Shown here piece by piece: positions 62,488-64,000 of a stretch of DNA of 64,000 bases; within the stretch, counting starts at the first letter, position 1; each line of letters begins with the position of its first letter. The notes beneath the pieces are model-generated. The model was not told where the DNA came from and made no database searches. It saw only the letters and a list, made by a program, of their open reading frames with translations. Made by a program: the position numbers and the translations under genes. The stretch comes from Halorarius halobius (GTDB taxonomy: Archaea; Halobacteriota; Halobacteria; Halobacteriales; Haloarculaceae): assembly GCF_024298865.1 (NCBI RefSeq), contig NZ_CP101161.1:393227-457226 (forward strand), in the 5' to 3' direction.

Positions 62488-64000
62488 TCAGTACAGCTCC
62501 TGGAGCTGTTCGGCGATGTCTGCCTCGAGTTCGTCGATGAACTCGTTGTAGTCCTCCGCGACGCCCATCCGGTTCAGGCGCGGCGCGGCGTCGATGTCCT
62601 GTATCTCCTCGACCGGGACCCCGGCCTCGAGCGCGTCGAACGCCTCGTCGTTGAACGTCTTGATGGCGCCGAGCATCCGGTAGGTCTTCTCCGGCTCACA
62701 GTAGGTGTCGACGTCGTGGAACGCGTTCTGCTGGAGCCACGCCTCGCGCAGGTAGCGGGCGACCTCCAGGGTCAGCTGCTGGTCCTCGGGCAGGGCGTCC
62801 TTGCCGACGAGCTGGACGATCTCCTGCAGTTCCTGCTCCTCGTCGAGCGTGTCGACGGCCCACTGCCGCTGTTCGGGCCAGTCGTCCTCGACGTTGTCCT
62901 CGAACCAGGGGTCGAGCTGTTCCCGGTACAGCGAGTACGACTCGTTCCAGTTGATGGAGGGGAAGTGCCGCCGTTCCGCGAGGTCGGCGTCGAGCGCCCA
63001 GAACGTCTTCACGATACGCAGGGTGTTCTGCGTGACCGGCTCCGAGAAGTCGCCACCCGGCGGGCTGACCGCGCCGATGACCGAGATGGAGCCCTCGGTG
63101 TCGTTGATGTTCTGGAAGTAGCCGGCCCGCTCGTAGAACTCCGAGAGGCGCGCGGCCAGATACGCGGGGTAGCCCTCCTCGCCGGGCATCTCCTCGAGCC
63201 GCGAGGAGATCTCCCGCATCGCCTCGGCCCACCGCGAGGTGGAGTCGGCCATCAGCGCCACGTCGTACCCCATGTCGCGGTAGTACTCCGCGATGGTGAT
63301 GCCCGTGTACACGCAGGATTCACGCGCCGCGACGGGCATGTTGGAGGTGTTGGCGATGAGGCAGGTCCGCGACATCAGGGGGTTGCCCGTGATGGGGTCC
63401 TCCAGTTCGGGGAAGTCCTCGATGACCTCCGTCATCTCGTTGCCACGCTCGCCACAGCCGACGTAGACGACGATGTCCGCGTCGGCCCACTTCGCGAGCT
63501 GGTGCTGGGTGACGGTCTTGCCCGAGCCGAAGGGCCCCGGAATCGCCGCCGTCCCGCCCTTCGCTATCGGGAACAGTCCGTCGAGGACGCGCTGGCCCGA
63601 GACGAGCGGCGTCGTCGGCGTCTCCTTCTCGGCGGTGGGCCGAGCCTGCCGGACCGGCCACTCCTGGCGCATCGTGATCTCCTCGCCGTTGTCGAGTTCG
63701 ACGACCGCTTCCTCGACGTCGAACTCGCCCTCTTTCGCCTCGCTGACGGCGCCGCCCTCGAAGTCCGGCGGGACGAGCACCTTGTGGTCGATCTGGACCG
63801 TCTCCTCGACGACCCCGACCACGTCACCGGGTTCGACCTCGTCGCCCTCGGAGACGGTGGGTTCGAACGCCCAGGTCTTCTCCAGGTCGATGCCCGGCGC
63901 GTCGACGCCGCGGTCGAGGAACGCGCCCATCTGCTCTTCGAGCACGTCGAGCGGGCGCTGGACGCCGTCGTAAATCGAGTCCAGCATCCCCGGCCCGAGG
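62488..64000 (-). CDS. atpA: A-type ATP synthase subunit A (N-terminus beyond window)
   Basis: About 504 C-terminal residues are visible; the frame is open at base 64000 ([18 protein letters not shown]), so the N-terminal 80 or so are missing. The catalytic subunit shows the P-loop [34 protein letters not shown] and [18 protein letters not shown]. There is no intein in the visible P-loop region, a common intein site in archaea. It is followed by atpB. Confidence 0.97.
   Translation of the reverse strand, partial: LGPGMLDSIYDGVQRPLDVLEEQMGAFLDRGVDAPGIDLEKTWAFEPTVSEGDEVEPGDVVGVVEETVQIDHKVLVPPDFEGGAVSEAKEGEFDVEEAVVELDNGEEITMRQEWPVRQARPTAEKETPTTPLVSGQRVLDGLFPIAKGGTAAIPGPFGSGKTVTQHQLAKWADADIVVYVGCGERGNEMTEVIEDFPELEDPITGNPLMSRTCLIANTSNMPVAARESCVYTGITIAEYYRDMGYDVALMADSTSRWAEAMREISSRLEEMPGEEGYPAYLAARLSEFYERAGYFQNINDTEGSISVIGAVSPPGGDFSEPVTQNTLRIVKTFWALDADLAERRHFPSINWNESYSLYREQLDPWFEDNVEDDWPEQRQWAVDTLDEEQELQEIVQLVGKDALPEDQQLTLEVARYLREAWLQQNAFHDVDTYCEPEKTYRMLGAIKTFNDEAFDALEAGVPVEEIQDIDAAPRLNRMGVAEDYNEFIDELEADIAEQLQELY

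Overview
The window is a stretch of a haloarchaeal chromosome. The base composition is very GC-rich with GC-biased third codon positions, almost every predicted protein is strongly acidic, many genes appear leaderless with an archaeal TATA element about 25-30 bases before the start codon, and the information-processing genes are archaeal (aIF2 gamma, Rpo7, Spt4, S24e, S27ae, Kae1-Bud32, L40e, Tsr3, aIF1A, Rio1, Dim2-like KH protein, thermosome, A-type ATP synthase). Tat signals, a PGF-CTERM-type tail and haloarchaeal small proteins support the placement. I saw no tRNA, rRNA, IS element, integrase or CRISPR array. Long open frames opposite the real genes are the usual GC-rich artefact and are omitted.

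Layout. 1-440 is the end of an acyl-CoA dehydrogenase gene. 670-8036 is an information-processing cluster (aIF2 gamma, PIN protein, Rpo7, Spt4, dephospho-CoA kinase, S24e, S27ae, Kae1-Bud32) interrupted by a Tat-exported CocE/X-Pro-type hydrolase. 8080-15350 holds housekeeping and small genes: nucleotide-pool cleaning, GNAT, SDR, a PIN-like gene with a 31-residue partner, a secreted arylsulfotransferase-fold protein, an MBL phosphodiesterase and two tiny zinc-finger genes. 15546-29905 carries an AAA ATPase, thiolase, zinc-finger and DUF1059 proteins, a BtrH-like protein, a thioesterase, an aldehyde:ferredoxin oxidoreductase homologue, a cation/proton antiporter, SerS, Tsr3, an enolase-superfamily protein and L40e. 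29990-31346 is a DUF5786/DUF99/uracil-DNA glycosylase group. 31343-34235 is a phnDCE-type transporter operon. 34368-39470 has hisH, dodecin, a SWIM-type protein, a repeat-rich gap, trm1, a BrkB-like membrane protein and a PAP2 phosphatase. 39689-41642 is the divergent glnA/lrp pair. 41808-44908 encodes two secreted proteins, one with extensive low-complexity repeats. 45114-54227 includes RNase Z, HIT, carbonic anhydrase, an XRE/DUF2178 cassette with a double operator, a DUF460 protein, an alcohol dehydrogenase and the aIF1A-Rio1-KH group. 54350-64000 has the thermosome, a cupin, a CNNM-type protein and the atpA-atpB-...-atpD genes, split by a WS/DGAT acyltransferase gene and a gene of unknown function.

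The most unusual feature is a pair of about 100-base intergenic elements (19982-20081 and 29200-29297). They share an 11-bp stem in which five base pairs differ by double compensatory changes, a 21-base loop conserved at 16 positions, and a 7-bp pairing of the loop to downstream sequence. This is the signature of a conserved pseudoknotted RNA that I cannot match to a known family. Other points of interest are tandem repeats that copy the stop codon of the upstream gene, a repeat block inserted inside a folded surface domain, dispersed palindromes, and a possible coupled leader ORF in the split atp region.
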